Positions 25,283 to 36,791 of a stretch of DNA of 64,000 nucleotides are shown in pieces (position 1 is the first letter of the stretch; each line of letters begins with the position of its first letter). The position numbers and the translations under genes are program-made. The stretch spans positions 186,001 to 250,000 of the forward strand of contig NOWV01000065.1 in the NCBI GenBank assembly GCA_003344405.1. Reading direction: 5' to 3'. Under the pieces are notes generated by a model that searched no databases, had not been told where the DNA came from, and saw only the letters and a list, made by a program, of their open reading frames with translations. Source of the stretch: Trichoplax sp. H2. Its lineage: Eukaryota; Placozoa; Uniplacotomia; Trichoplacea.

Positions 25283-28200
25283 TTATGAGAGCTTTGCAGC
25301 TATTGTACAAACTGCATCGCAAAGTCTTTCGTAATCTGATAGATCATTATATAAGTGACCCGATATTCTGACGTAGAGACTGTTACAGTGGGCTTTAATA
25401 GGAACCTAATGAGCATAATCGAAATTTAAGTAATCCTTATTCGCCTGATAAATACAAATATTAGAGCAAAATACAAAAGTAATATTTTAATTACCTCTAT
25501 TTTAAAATCACGGTAAAGTACGTTTTGCACAATCTCTGCTTGCTCATACGTTACTTTATTATCCTGTGATAAATTCTTAGAGATACATTCAGGTAACTGA
25601 ATTAAACACATCGAACCTGAAATATTAATTAGGAAAACGCTAATGTCACACTTGTGATATCATCGACACTTTCAATATTCTATTACAACTGAGTACAGCA
25701 CCAACCAAACATATCTTTGGAAGCTGCTAATTTTGTATCCCACTTTGTTGCCAACATTTGACCTATAGATTGAAATAAGGAGTTAGCCATAACAAATATT
25801 GATAACTAGCCATATTCTTGGCTGTTTGAAAAATTCAATCTGACATTAAAAGCAACATTCAATACGACTTACTAGCTTCAGCTACTAATCCGTAGATGTA
25901 TTTCCGAATAGTATCTGGGTTATGCAATGACCAAAAATCTAATACTGTCATATTCGAAGCAGCTGGTGATCAGTACATGAATTAAAACTACAGTGCAACA
26001 ATGATATCATTCAAAAATAAACCTGTATGTAGTGATAGCAAAGGACTAAAATCTCTTAACCCTGTCAGTATTTGTGGAATAATGAAGATACGTATACATT
26101 GTTAGATTAGAGTGATAATTTTATCTGCCTTGAAAGCACGACCTAGAGTAAGTCTTAAATATGATTTGAAAACATAAGCTGCAAGTTTAATTCTTTAATA
26201 CACATTTATCAGACCTGTCCAAATAAATTCAGAATTAAACCCTGATCCAAAGCCATGAGATACAGTTTGCGAACGAATTTTGTTTTGCCAGCAACGCTTT
26301 ATGTATAAAAATGCGCACCCCTAAATTTAAAATCAATTCAATACCCTAATTGAATGCATTGTAATTACATAATAATCGAAATGATTCACATTACCTTTGC
26401 AGAACAAAACCATTTATGAGCATTCGATACGTAAAAATCAGCATCGATATCGCTATTGATAGAGAAGGATTCGTTACACAAATTTACGCTACGACTGGTA
26501 TCAAGGCTATTAACATGTTTGAACCGAGCATTACGTTATCAATTGGTTGCAATAACATACACCATACGTTACGTACAATACCTTAACTTAATTGGTAAAG
26601 ATCCTAATGCGTGTGCACCATCGATAAATACCGGAATATTCCTAATAATGATATAAATGATTGGACATTTAAAGCATAACCAATCTATCTATAGTGATTG
26701 TATCCCTTACAAATAATTATATAAGACCGGATAAAGAAGCAACACAACAATACCTCTCTTTACAAACTTTAACAATCTCCTAAAAATGTGGACATGGGCA
26801 CAATTTAGTATTTGAGATAGTATTGCGTAATAGTAAACAACACAAGATAGACAGTACCTACCTTAATCGGCATAATGATAGGAAAGTTACTAGGAATATG
26901 ATCAAATACAGCAAAGGTACATTCTTGGCTATGGTGTAGCAAATACAATCAAGAATTATAATCTTTTACAGACATTTATCACCTAAATGTTACTACAGAA
27001 AAAACAAAATTTTCAGTAGAAGACAACCTTAAGGTTGATCTGACCAGATCAATTATCTGAAATTAGTCAAGGTGAATATGTATTAGTAAGAAACGAATGC
27101 TAATTTGTTTTAAACATCAATATTAATCATTAAAGTGTTACTTGTTGTTGGTTCTCTACAAATGAAGGTATTTTAATCTCCTTAAGGCTACAACCATTCT
27201 CGCTACTTATAAATTTTAGGAGCTTTTTCACAGCACCTATAAAATAATTAGAGTAGCTTTTATGTCTCACTCAAGGAGGCAAACCAATTTTGGAATAGAA
27301 TATTGTAGACTTCTTCCATCAATTTTATCTTAATTTTGACAGTTTTCACGATATTTACCATATGTACAGTCCAGATAATAAATGGTATCACTAGAACTGA
27401 ATTTCATGGACTTTAACACAGCATTAGTGCCAGTGGTAGCATTCTCTATCAGCGCTATATCGGTTGGTGTACAACCTAATTCCCAATTATAAAAAAATAA
27501 GTAGTATTAAATTACTAGCAAGATGCGCTGGAGATTAATAATAAATCCTCGCTTTTATCTACCACTAATGTCAATTAGAACAAGAGCAATGATTATATAA
27601 ATTGTTATCGATTTTGCTTTGTTGCCTTATCTTATAAGCATTCGAGCATTGATCTTTGTAAAGACTACATGTTGGTGATCCTAATAATACTGCTGTCACT
27701 TAATTCTTACCAATAAAATTGCACAGCCTTCGTGAAACATGAACGAGCTGAGGGAATAATTCCCTGTCCAGAAATTTTAACGGTTGTGCTTCCGTATACC
27801 GCTGCCATGCCTACAATAAACGAAATTATAAGATCGTATAAACGTTCTTCTACCTAACAGCCACGTTAGAAAAGACTACAAGATAAAACCTGTACAGCAT
27901 CCAACGCTTCTTTCAATACTGAACCGAAGGCACCATGGTTTAGAAATGTATATTCATCCTAAATTAAAATAGTTCAATTTGAAAAAGTTGTTAATAAATC
28001 TGGAAGTTATTCCTCTATTCATGATAGAATAGTGGCAAATATAGTTTATATTAATGCATAAGACAGTATCCCATAAGATTTGTTACGTACCCCCAGCAAA
28101 AAGTGCTTGCCTTTAATGTCTTTACCATAAGCACCTCTGTCGTCAGCATCAAACTTTGGTAGATCTATAGGAATATCTGGAGGTTGATATAGGTCCTATA

Positions 28201-28955
28201 AGATGATTAACAAATGAGCTGTTTTTTAAGAAAAGTAATTTAGGTTTATGGGATTGGATTGTGTGCCATCCATTTTAGGCTGTGCATTTTAATAATGACG
28301 ATCTAGATATACATTGGTAAAAGTTATTTACATCAGCTCCAGGTATCAATAATTTAATAAATATAGCAGTTGAAGTATGCTTTGTACAGAACATTATTTG
28401 TGTTTTATAGCGTATTATGATCGATCAACATTGATTTTGAAGAGCAACACTGTCCGGCAACGCTGTCTGTTTAATCTTGCAAACTCAAATGATTGTTACA
28501 TATACCATTATACACTATCTATCGTACTGCGTACACGAATGCGTAAAACAATAACACTAGAGGTTATGACGAGAGAAAGTTCGTAAAGTTTTCCTTCCTA
28601 CCAACCTCTGTTAAGCTTAGTAGTTCTTGCACATTGGATGAATGAAATGATCCAAAATCTCGGCGTGAAACTGTTGAACGAGCAAATGCAAACTAGTTTT
28701 AATACATAGTAAAATGAGATTTTACGATTGATGGGTTACTATCAATTTATTCAATTCGTCCTACGCCATTGGACATGATAATCAAAACAATCATCACCGC
28801 TAAAATAACCATTTTTATTATACCTTGCTGCTATCGCTACTGTATGAGATATCAATGACTAATCCTTTTTTTTTTATTAATACATTAGCTTCAGTAATTA
28901 TAGTGAGCATCACTGTACCCTGATCAAGAGTGGTATTAGCTGAATTTTCCGCCAT
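25283..28955 (-). CDS. Class V PLP-dependent aminotransferase, isopenicillin-N-epimerase-like
   Basis: Complete 17-exon gene, 434 aa. Exons in coding order: 28955-28914, 28195-28091, 27958-27890, 27810-27711, 27475-27359, 27236-27142, 27056-27028, 26928-26862, 26779-26754, 26641-26582, 26452-26395, 26320-26215, 26061-26023, 25962-25873, 25762-25706, 25616-25495, 25405-25283. Phases agree throughout. Family marks: FLNHGAFG near residue 55, ENATTG, AVFDHI, cofactor-binding Asp224 in FIDGAHA, and Lys250 in SNAHKW, which should form the Schiff base with pyridoxal phosphate. Length is normal for fold-type I class V enzymes. The group includes isopenicillin N epimerase and many uncharacterised proteins, so the substrate cannot be inferred; an amino acid or sulfur compound is likely. 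No signal peptide is seen. The first exon (14 codons, 720 bp upstream) is the least certain: chosen because its ATG has a good context and a phase-0 GTGATG donor. Confidence 0.9.
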
Positions 28956-30845
28956 AACTTATTGGTGGTGTTCAATATCAACTTGAGCCTGAGCTGCAAT
29001 TCGCAGTATGTGGACGAGTACCTCCAAGATAGCTCAAAACCCTAACGCAGAACTTATCATTCCGCCATGAGTAAGTTATTAGTACTGTACAGTATAAAGG
29101 AAATTTTACCAACTTATCATTTGCTGTAATTTATACCTGGAAACAACACAATCTCAATAATGTTCACTCGTTATGGGAGATTGCTTTGAGATTTAAAAGC
29201 TGAGCGTGCTTCCAAATTCTTGTATAGAAATACTCTGACTGCACCCGCTGAGGTAGCACTCCTGCAGTTCTACACCGTAGAGTCCTCGAAGGAAGATTCC
29301 AACCACTTACTATGCATCAGTGTCAACTAAGACCTAATACTAGCGTAATGTACGACACCAATGGTTAGTGCACTTCTGCTGTAGCAGTAGGGATACTTGA
29401 ATGCTTTGGTTTTTTCTGCTACTTTAGCGACGTGATTAAAATGTCTTTGATTTTTACAACACCTACTATTGCATGTACAGTACAATACATATCTGCTACT
29501 GTTAGATGGATACCATATATCCCTTTTACTTGTCTTCTAAACTCAATATTGTCGAGTTTAAATGTCCCTAATTAATCTACTCTATCACCAACGAGTCGAT
29601 ATACACTCATATTTCTTGATCCATAGTTATAGTACATTTTCTACCCTGTTTATCACTACAGTACATTGCACACCCAGTGGATATCTGTCAAGATTAGGCG
29701 TGGATGAGCTGATGATTAGCTGAAAATGAGCTCAATTATCTCCCTAATGTCTCACATCGCTAATCACTAGCAGAGTTTGACATGCACGATGACGATTTCG
29801 AATGCCCGCAAATCAGGCAGTCTATTGCCAGGATTCAGCTTCAACGAGCTATCTACCAAATGTCTCATCTCGAAGTCTCTCTAATTCTATATCATCATCC
29901 ATCGATCAACTTTGTCACTAACGAGTTGATTGCGTTCTTGCTACATGTCTACTTTAGCTCACACTTCAATGTCTCCAATCATTTATTCAATATCGAACTC
30001 TGCTCTCCATCATTGCCACTCGAATGCCTTCCTGTACCACTCGTTCTACAAGCGGTAGGATAGCAAGCTTGAGGCTGAATACTGTACACTGTACACTGTA
30101 CACTGTAATGTAGTATTGTAATGTAGCGGGACTAGAGACTGTCCTCGGATGGATGGACTTCTCATACATGACAAGGCCGAAAAATAGTTGCTCACTATGA
30201 ATCTTCGGTGTCTGTTTTCGAAATCACTTGTATTCATTTCAATAACATTGATAATCTAAAGTTACCGCTTCCAAGCAGCACTTAGCAACAGGCAATAGAA
30301 TACAATGTAATATTATTTAATTTGTCGAAAAAATTAGTCCATTCAGAATCGACTGTCTGCATACCAAAAATTCAATCGTCGTGAAGTGTTGACGAAATTA
30401 GGCCTAACGTTTGTCCGTCCAATGGGCGATCTGTCCGTCTGAAGGAGTGTTCGGTCCGTCCAGCCTAGGTGTTGGTGGTCCATGACTCAGTCCACTTGGA
30501 TGCACTCTAGTAACAACCGAGCTCACAGAGTTTTACCATATACAGTAGTTTACGGTATTACCAGACTGGGACGCAGAATACTCCACAGTGCTGCGGATAG
30601 GATAGTACTGTACACTACCTTGGCAATTACTCCCGAATTCAAGGAGAGAAAGACGACATGGCTTCTAGAGCAATGCCGTCATGATCATATCTTGCTTACC
30701 TTCGCTCAGTGTCTACGACTAAATCAACACATTCTACCTAATTGATAGGTTAAACTGGTGTTGAAGACGTGATCGAAGTGAAATCCATCCATCAGAGATG
30801 AATTGGTACTCATTGGTACAAGCTGATTGATGAAGGAAAATAAAT
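28956..30845. other. Intergenic region before the first KDEL-receptor-like gene
   Basis: This shared upstream region lies between a minus-strand gene (aminotransferase) and a plus-strand gene (KDEL-receptor-like), so it holds two divergent promoters. It is a little richer in GC than its surroundings. No exon is recognised; the open frames at 29782-30063 and 30482-30745 look like no known family. A TGTACAC heptamer array lies at 30082-30107 and short GTCCGTC repeats at about 30415-30460. Confidence 0.5.
30082..30107. repeat. TGTACAC heptamer microsatellite
   Basis: About three and a half tandem copies of a 7-bp unit (ACTGTAC / TGTACAC). The same unit is repeated at 55030-55053 upstream of AFG1L. 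Confidence 0.9.
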
Positions 30846-31559
30846 ATGACAGCCATGAATATTTATAGATTATTAGGCGATGGAAGTCATCTCATCGCCA
30901 TGATTTACTTATTACTTTGGATAATTAAACGAAAATCATGCAGTGGCATCTCTGGTAAAACTCAATTTGTACATTGTATCGTTTTTACCTTACGCTATCT
31001 TGATCTATTCAAGTATTTCATTTCTTATTATAACACACTGATAAAATTGATATTTCTAACCATCACTTATGCAACCACTGGACTTATTGCTATTGGATAT
31101 AATGGAACTTATGAAATGGAAGAAGATAATTTAAAATTAAGCTATATATTGATACCATCATTTATTCTTGGTATGCTATTTACCTACACCTATGATATTT
31201 TAGAAATTTGTTGGAGTATGTCACTCTTTTTAGAAGCGTTGGCGATCTTGCCACAATTGATCATGTCTCATAACCGTGGAGAATCCCTTGGTGTTATACG
31301 CCATTACATGTTAATGCTAGCTTTCTACAAAACAATGTATTGCTTTAATTGGGTATATCGAAAATTATGTATGGATTATTTTTCATTAACGTCTGTCATT
31401 GCTGGTACTGGACAAACACTAGTATATTATGCAGCTGTCAAGATGTTGTATAGCGATCAAGTTGTATTCTATGATCGTGATATATTCTTACAGTATAAGA
31501 CTTTGTTAACTGAATCGAGTCACGCGCAAAACCGTCGTCTAAATCAAAATTCCGGGTAA
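30846..31559 (+). CDS. KDEL receptor-like seven-helix protein (ER retention receptor family), copy 1
   Basis: Intronless gene, 237 aa from the first ATG; the fourth codon is also ATG (30855) and matches the usual MN-x-F/Y-R start of the family. The ER-lumen-protein-retaining receptor fold is clear from the N-terminus to the last helix: GDGSHLIA, CSGISGK, LRYLDLF, LEALAILPQL, FYKTMY, FNWVYR and a C-terminal hydrophobic pair. Using human KDELR numbering, Arg5, His12 (pH sensor), Arg47, Asp50, Trp120, Glu127, Trp166 and Arg169 are kept. Arg159 is Lys and the cytosolic tail is longer and lacks the Lys-rich KGKK-type retrieval signal. Known family role: binds C-terminal KDEL/HDEL in the Golgi and returns proteins to the ER. 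Ligand binding looks possible here. A polyadenylation signal AATAAA is at 31639. The lack of introns in an intron-rich neighbourhood suggests origin by retroposition or intron loss. Confidence 0.93.
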   Translation: MTAMNIYRLLGDGSHLIAMIYLLLWIIKRKSCSGISGKTQFVHCIVFTLRYLDLFKYFISYYNTLIKLIFLTITYATTGLIAIGYNGTYEMEEDNLKLSYILIPSFILGMLFTYTYDILEICWSMSLFLEALAILPQLIMSHNRGESLGVIRHYMLMLAFYKTMYCFNWVYRKLCMDYFSLTSVIAGTGQTLVYYAAVKMLYSDQVVFYDRDIFLQYKTLLTESSHAQNRRLNQNSG

Positions 31560-32489
31560 AATACAAGATTGGAACCTTTTAAAAAAGGTCAACGTTGATT
31601 TTCGATATTATTTATCATACCACCATATCTATTAGTTAATAAACAACGACTGAATGTGAAATCTGCTTCACTACCAAATGGCATTCAACATGCATAAATT
31701 ACGTGTCAAGTGAAGAAAATCTGTAGATATTATTAGCTATAGCAAGCAGGAGATTGACCTAAGTAAAAAAAATTGGAAAGGCAATAGATATCATACGTAT
31801 TGAATAATGTTATTAATATTGATTCATTTTTTCTAAATTACCAACAAAGAGCATCGGTGATGCCTTTAGAAGAATCCGCAGTATTTATAAATAATTACTT
31901 ATATCATGCATGTCGTTAACTTGTTTACAATCGATAAGTTTATAGTAAAAATGGCCAATATTTATAATCTACTGTTGAAATATCGGTCTTATCTATTTAA
32001 CAGCTATTCTAGACTTTAAATTACATCAATTCCATTATGTACAATGTCTTATATAAATACATTGTGATTACTGGATTAATTGCAAGTAAATAATTTGAAA
32101 GGAGTTAACAATTGTTCTATTTTTAACGCTTACAGGGTGCACTGTAATATACAGCAATGATACTCTAAATCTTCGATCATGCTATTCCTAGTCGAATAAC
32201 ATTTTTGATTGACTGATATTCTCAAATTAATTTATTATAATATCGACATCATTTTTGTTTTACATCATTATGATAGAAAAAGTTTATCGAGGATAAAGCC
32301 TCAACTTGTTTGCTTATAGGAAACATATGAACTTAATGAAATATAATTTTCAATCGAGTCTATTAAGATTTATTGTTACGTAACATTCATTCTCGAGGTT
32401 ATACTTGTACTATCGGTAATTAAGCAAAGCTAATCATTAACTTACTCAATTTAATACAGCTTTACAATCCTTAATGTATATAGATAATT

Positions 32490-33015
32490 GTTACAGCAGG
32501 GTAACCATATAGCAATCAACTTTGTACAGTTTGAAATGATCAATTTTTAATGACAAATCATTCCAGTCTAAGACTTATTATTCGTACAACAAAGAGCTGA
32601 TTGTACTAATCCTATATATAATGTCGACTACAAATGCGATGAATAAATGAAGTTTAAAATACTGCATCCTCAATCTTAAATATAGTATACAGTATTATCA
32701 ATTTTTTTCACTTTTCATCGATAGGGCAAAGATTGTCTTAATATCATTATTTAAAGAATGACTTTGAAATAGGTAAGACGTAATCAATCCATAAACTTAT
32801 TCGCATAGATAGCCGTCATTATAGCAGTACAGCAATATAGCAATTAATCCTGTATAGTTAGAAAAGATCAATTTTACGATAAATTATTTCAATTCTAAGA
32901 ATTAGTATATTAGCACAATATGGAGCTTGCTATACTAATCCTCCATGAAATATCGACTGCAATTACAATTAATACATAGAGTTTATGATACTGTATCCTC
33001 AAGCTTAAATAGAGA
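32490..33015. repeat. Direct repeat, about 325 bp period, two copies
   Basis: The block at about 32500-32695 and that at about 32822-33015 share order and spacing of many words, such as CAATATAGCAAT..., AAAGATCAATTTT, GCTTGCTATACTAATCCT, ATATCGACT and CTGTATCCTCAAGCTTAAATA. Similarity is roughly three-quarters by eye. Confidence 0.7.
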
Positions 33016-33389
33016 ATACAGTATTGTCGGTCATTACTTTTTTGTCTATATAGTTAGACTAATTTCAAAATCATCATGCAAGGTATGCACTTGAAATTAG
33101 CAAGAAATGATCAATTTTTTGATCAATTATTGTTTACTATTCATTAATTACTCTATATTAAAACTGTAGTTTTTTATTATTACACCAGCTACTATTTGAT
33201 CCTTATTCTCACGAGTAGAATTATCGTTATATCACTGCAACCGCTTAGCCATAAACTTATAAGTAAAATAGTCACCATCATGGTAAAACATTTATTCTGT
33301 ATTATTTTAAAATCACAACATAGAATATGCCACACTCTTGGCACTTAGATTATCGAATGTGTTTATAATTTACGCAAGAAATAGAGCTG

Positions 33390-34530
33390 CAAGTCATGTT
33401 ACATGTTCGGTTAATATCTCATGGATCGAGTCATTATTACTCTAATATAATCGTACACCAATAGCTTTTAGCTTAAAACAGGTAAAAAAGATTTATATAG
33501 AGAATCATTCTATTTTTAAACCTCCAAATATCCCAACCCCGTAGGAACTCTCTCATACCCTACTTTTGTATATCAATAGGATGCTTGCTCATTCTCCCCT
33601 GCCTATAAACAGAATTAGTTTGAAATAAGTACGAGATGATATTTAAGGGAAATATCATATTTTAAAACCTCAGAGTATCTGAACCTAATAAAAGCTATCT
33701 CATGTACTCTTTACTCTTAATTAGCTACATAAGCCATTATTTTATGCTTGAAATAGGTTAGAAATATTCTTTAAGGAAGTGGCTCTAATTTAAAGCCTCT
33801 GAGTATCCCAACTAAAATCTATCTCATGTAATATACTTTGTATACCAATTCAAATACATACTTGTTTCGCCTTTATTGAGAAATAAAATCTCATGGATCT
33901 CATACGTAGAGTTATCATACTCCAATCTACTGCGGATTTTAGCTTAAAGCAAGCAAGAATTGATTTTTATTAGGAGGGTTCTATCTCAAACCTCCAAATA
34001 TCCTGACGCAGTAAATGCTATCTCATACAGTTCTCTTGTATACTAATAGGAAGCTTGCTTATTATCCTTTGTGGATAAATAAATCTTTTTAGCATGAAAT
34101 AGACAACAGAGATTAGTAAGGGGAATTATCTTATTTTAATTAATAAAAGCTTCCGAGCATCCTAACCCTATCGAAAATATCTGCACTATTTCCTACAGTA
34201 CCCTTTGGATACAAAGTCGGATACTGTGCTCGTTCTACCTCAGCGGATAAATACCTGACGAAAGGAAGAAATGACAAGTTTTCTATTGGTTAGCGTAAGT
34301 TACAATGTATGAGCTACTGGTATATGGGAAGGAAGAAAGAAAAATCAAGAAAGGTTTGTATATCCACAGTAGGGAAGACTTATAATCTATTATGGTATCC
34401 TTAATCAAGGTATCATTTCTCTTGCATACGCTACTTCTGAAAATAGAGCGAAGTTGATAATCTGCCAGTATGAAATAAATCAATAAAATGATATTGCTCT
34501 GATATTTAGTATTTAGAACTCTCAAATATC
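33390..34530. repeat. Degenerate tandem repeat, 130-190 bp, five to six copies
   Basis: Copies are marked by a CCTC(C/A)(A/G)A(A/G)TATCC(C/T)AAC core near 33522, 33666, 33797, 33989, 34149 and a weaker one near 34519. Each is followed by CTATCTCAT...TTGTATACC and a GCTTGCTCATT...CCT tract. The copies are strongly diverged, so the array is old. Confidence 0.7.
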
Positions 34531-36065
34531 AGGCGACGTCTCGTATATCCACTTTAAGAGGAAATGATAAGGTATTTCTTCTGCGTTATTTTACTGTATT
34601 CCTAGAAACGGGTCAGCAGAGAAAAATCGCCAATATTAAATCAATTTATAACGTTCCACTCGGTATCATTAAGAGCTATAGGAAGGAAGAAATCAGGCTA
34701 AGGTCTATCTCCACATTAAGAATGTAGAGAAGACTAGAATTAAAGCATTTCTTCTACGTTATATTGAGCTCAGAGTACTCGAGATTAGATTCTTATAATA
34801 ATTGATTATGGTTCTACTATTCTTAAACTTTGTAATAAAAGCCTTTTAGAAAATTTCATTTGACTAGGACAGTTATTTGTGAAATACTTTTATGACACTC
34901 AGACATGGAGTAGAAAGCATTTCTTCTCTACATTACTTTACTTTCAGATACAGGACGGTATTAAAATTGTGGCAGGACTAAAAGAAAATCAAACGAGATT
35001 TATATCCACTATTAGGAAGACTAAAATCAAACGATTTCCTCTCCTTTCCATGGCATTGATAGAAACAGGGCAGTGTTCAATGTGTCAGCAAATTATTCCA
35101 TTGATTGCTTAGAATATGAGTAAATCCAAACAGCCCAGATATTGACTATGGTATTCATCATACAAGTTGATGGTATGACCTATTTACAGCCCTAGAAGAA
35201 AAATACATGTCGACCATATGTTTGCCCAGATGATTGTATTCTCGTTATGAAAGACATGATTGATTACTCATTAAATCAATCACTATGTGACAAGTCTATC
35301 ATTAGTTTTAATCACGTTATAGGCAGAGGATTTTGGCCTTGGACAAGTAATAAATACTTTAGCCTATGCCTTTGTCTCCAACTTGTCTATTTGCTTGATG
35401 ATTTATTCTTGAGCCAATGAGGCATAACGCAATCCCCGTTAATCAATAGGCGTAGACCATGTATCTAAAGGTAGAAGGTGTAGTCAATCTTGCCTAATCT
35501 TGAAGAAAATTGGTAGGATAACAACAGATGCAGAAATCCAATTTAGTAGAGGAGAAAAGCAATCACCTAAAAGCCTGAAGCTTCTTGGTAATACAAGCAT
35601 CACTTTTGCATATTTATGCTCGCCATTTTTGGTGTAGATGAATAGAATTGATTAACGAATAGAGAGACTGCAATTAGCTGAAGTAAACGAATCAACATAT
35701 CTTCCTTGACGGCCTTTTTGTCTAGTTATTCATCGTCCAATTGAAATATCTCCAATGATACCCGCTGCTTTCTTAGCTAACCTAATCCAGTAAATAACTT
35801 TACATTTAAAGAATTTTTAACCATTGCTCACTTCCTCCATCGTGTCTATCATTGTTTCATTAAGTAGCAATATTAGTATCCAATTTTTTTCTATCCTTAT
35901 TATATTCGCTGCTACAATATGGATTTATCCTATTTTGCTTCCATCTCGTAACAACAGAGTGACGGCTTTATTGAGAACGATAACACTATCTTCTATGCGA
36001 TCTTATTCAGAACTTCGTAAAAAATTAACTTAGCATTCATTCTTGATACCATAACCAGTTTAGCC

Positions 36066-36791
36066 ATGCTACCTATTAACCCGTATCTCTGTATTGGCGA
36101 TATTATTCACACGATTGCCATTTTATACCTCGTTGTAGCGATCAATTGGTGGGAAAGTTGCAGTAGTGTCTCATTAAAATGTCAATTATTGCAATGTACC
36201 GCTTTGGTATTGCGCTATTTAGATATTTGGTTTATATCATATACATCACTTTATCTTGCAATCGTCAATATGTCCATCTTATTGCTCAGCTTAGCGACAT
36301 CATTTTCAATCGCTGCACGCTATCCAGTAGGCTATGATGTAGGCGAAGATGATTTTCCAGCAAGTTATTTACTTCTAATTTCCATTATACTTGGTTTTGC
36401 TTTAACACGTTATATCGATGTAGTAGAAATATGCTATTCTATTTCACATATATTAGAAGCTATCGCCATTTTACCACAATTACGGATATGTCGTAATCGT
36501 GGTGAATCCAAAGCTGTTATTCGCCACTATTTAATATTACTTGCCTTTTACAAGACCATGTATGTCTTAAATTGGCTGTATAAATATATTCAATGGCATG
36601 ATTATTATATCACTAAAAATATTGCCGGCTTTGTACAAATTGCAATCTATTATTATGGTATAAAAATGTTGTATAGTGATGAGGTTGTCTTTTACGATCG
36701 ATGGAATATCTCCCAATGGACAAGTAAGCTAACATGTAGGCTCCATCTTCGACGAAAATCAACTTTGATCAACAAAGCTGAAAAGGCTTAA
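36066..36791 (+). CDS. KDEL receptor-like seven-helix protein, copy 2 (diverged binding site)
   Basis: Intronless, 241 aa, the second ERD2-family gene of the window, 4.5 kb downstream of the first and on the same strand. The family scaffold is intact: GDIIHTIA, CSSVSLK, LRYLDIW, LEAIAILPQL, FYKTMY, LNWLYK and seven hydrophobic segments. Several positions known to contact the KDEL peptide differ. In human numbering Arg5 is Leu, Trp120 is Tyr, Arg159 is Lys and Arg169 is Lys, while His12, Arg47, Asp50, Glu127 and Trp166 remain. Loss of Arg5 and replacement of Arg169 should weaken recognition of the C-terminal carboxylate and acidic residues, so this protein may read another tail or no longer retrieve KDEL cargo; that is inference. 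The C-terminal tail is basic and longer than in KDELR1-3. The frame is open and the constraint pattern looks real, so I do not call it a pseudogene. Confidence 0.92.
   Translation: MLPINPYLCIGDIIHTIAILYLVVAINWWESCSSVSLKCQLLQCTALVLRYLDIWFISYTSLYLAIVNMSILLLSLATSFSIAARYPVGYDVGEDDFPASYLLLISIILGFALTRYIDVVEICYSISHILEAIAILPQLRICRNRGESKAVIRHYLILLAFYKTMYVLNWLYKYIQWHDYYITKNIAGFVQIAIYYYGIKMLYSDEVVFYDRWNISQWTSKLTCRLHLRRKSTLINKAEKA

Larger units (their letters stand above)
31560..36065. other. Repeat-filled DNA between the two KDEL-receptor-like genes
   Basis: 4.5 kb without a recognisable exon. It contains a two-copy repeat of about 325 bp (32490-33015), an old array of five or six 130-190 bp copies (33390-34530), and sequence at about 34770-34905 that reappears downstream of the second receptor gene near 37880-38025. 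The open frames at 34283-34525, 34879-35112 and 35824-36033 fall in or beside these repeats and show no known family. Confidence 0.55.

Noticed and set aside
28091-28095. Suspected one-base frameshift at a run of five C beside the aminotransferase exon 2 donor
   Set aside because: Recounting shows the exon ends CTG GGG and the fifth G is the first base of the GTACGT donor, so the phase is correct.
34283-35112. Open frames of 80 and 77 codons between the KDEL-receptor-like genes
   Set aside because: They fall in or beside degenerate repeats and read as unrelated peptides in different copies.
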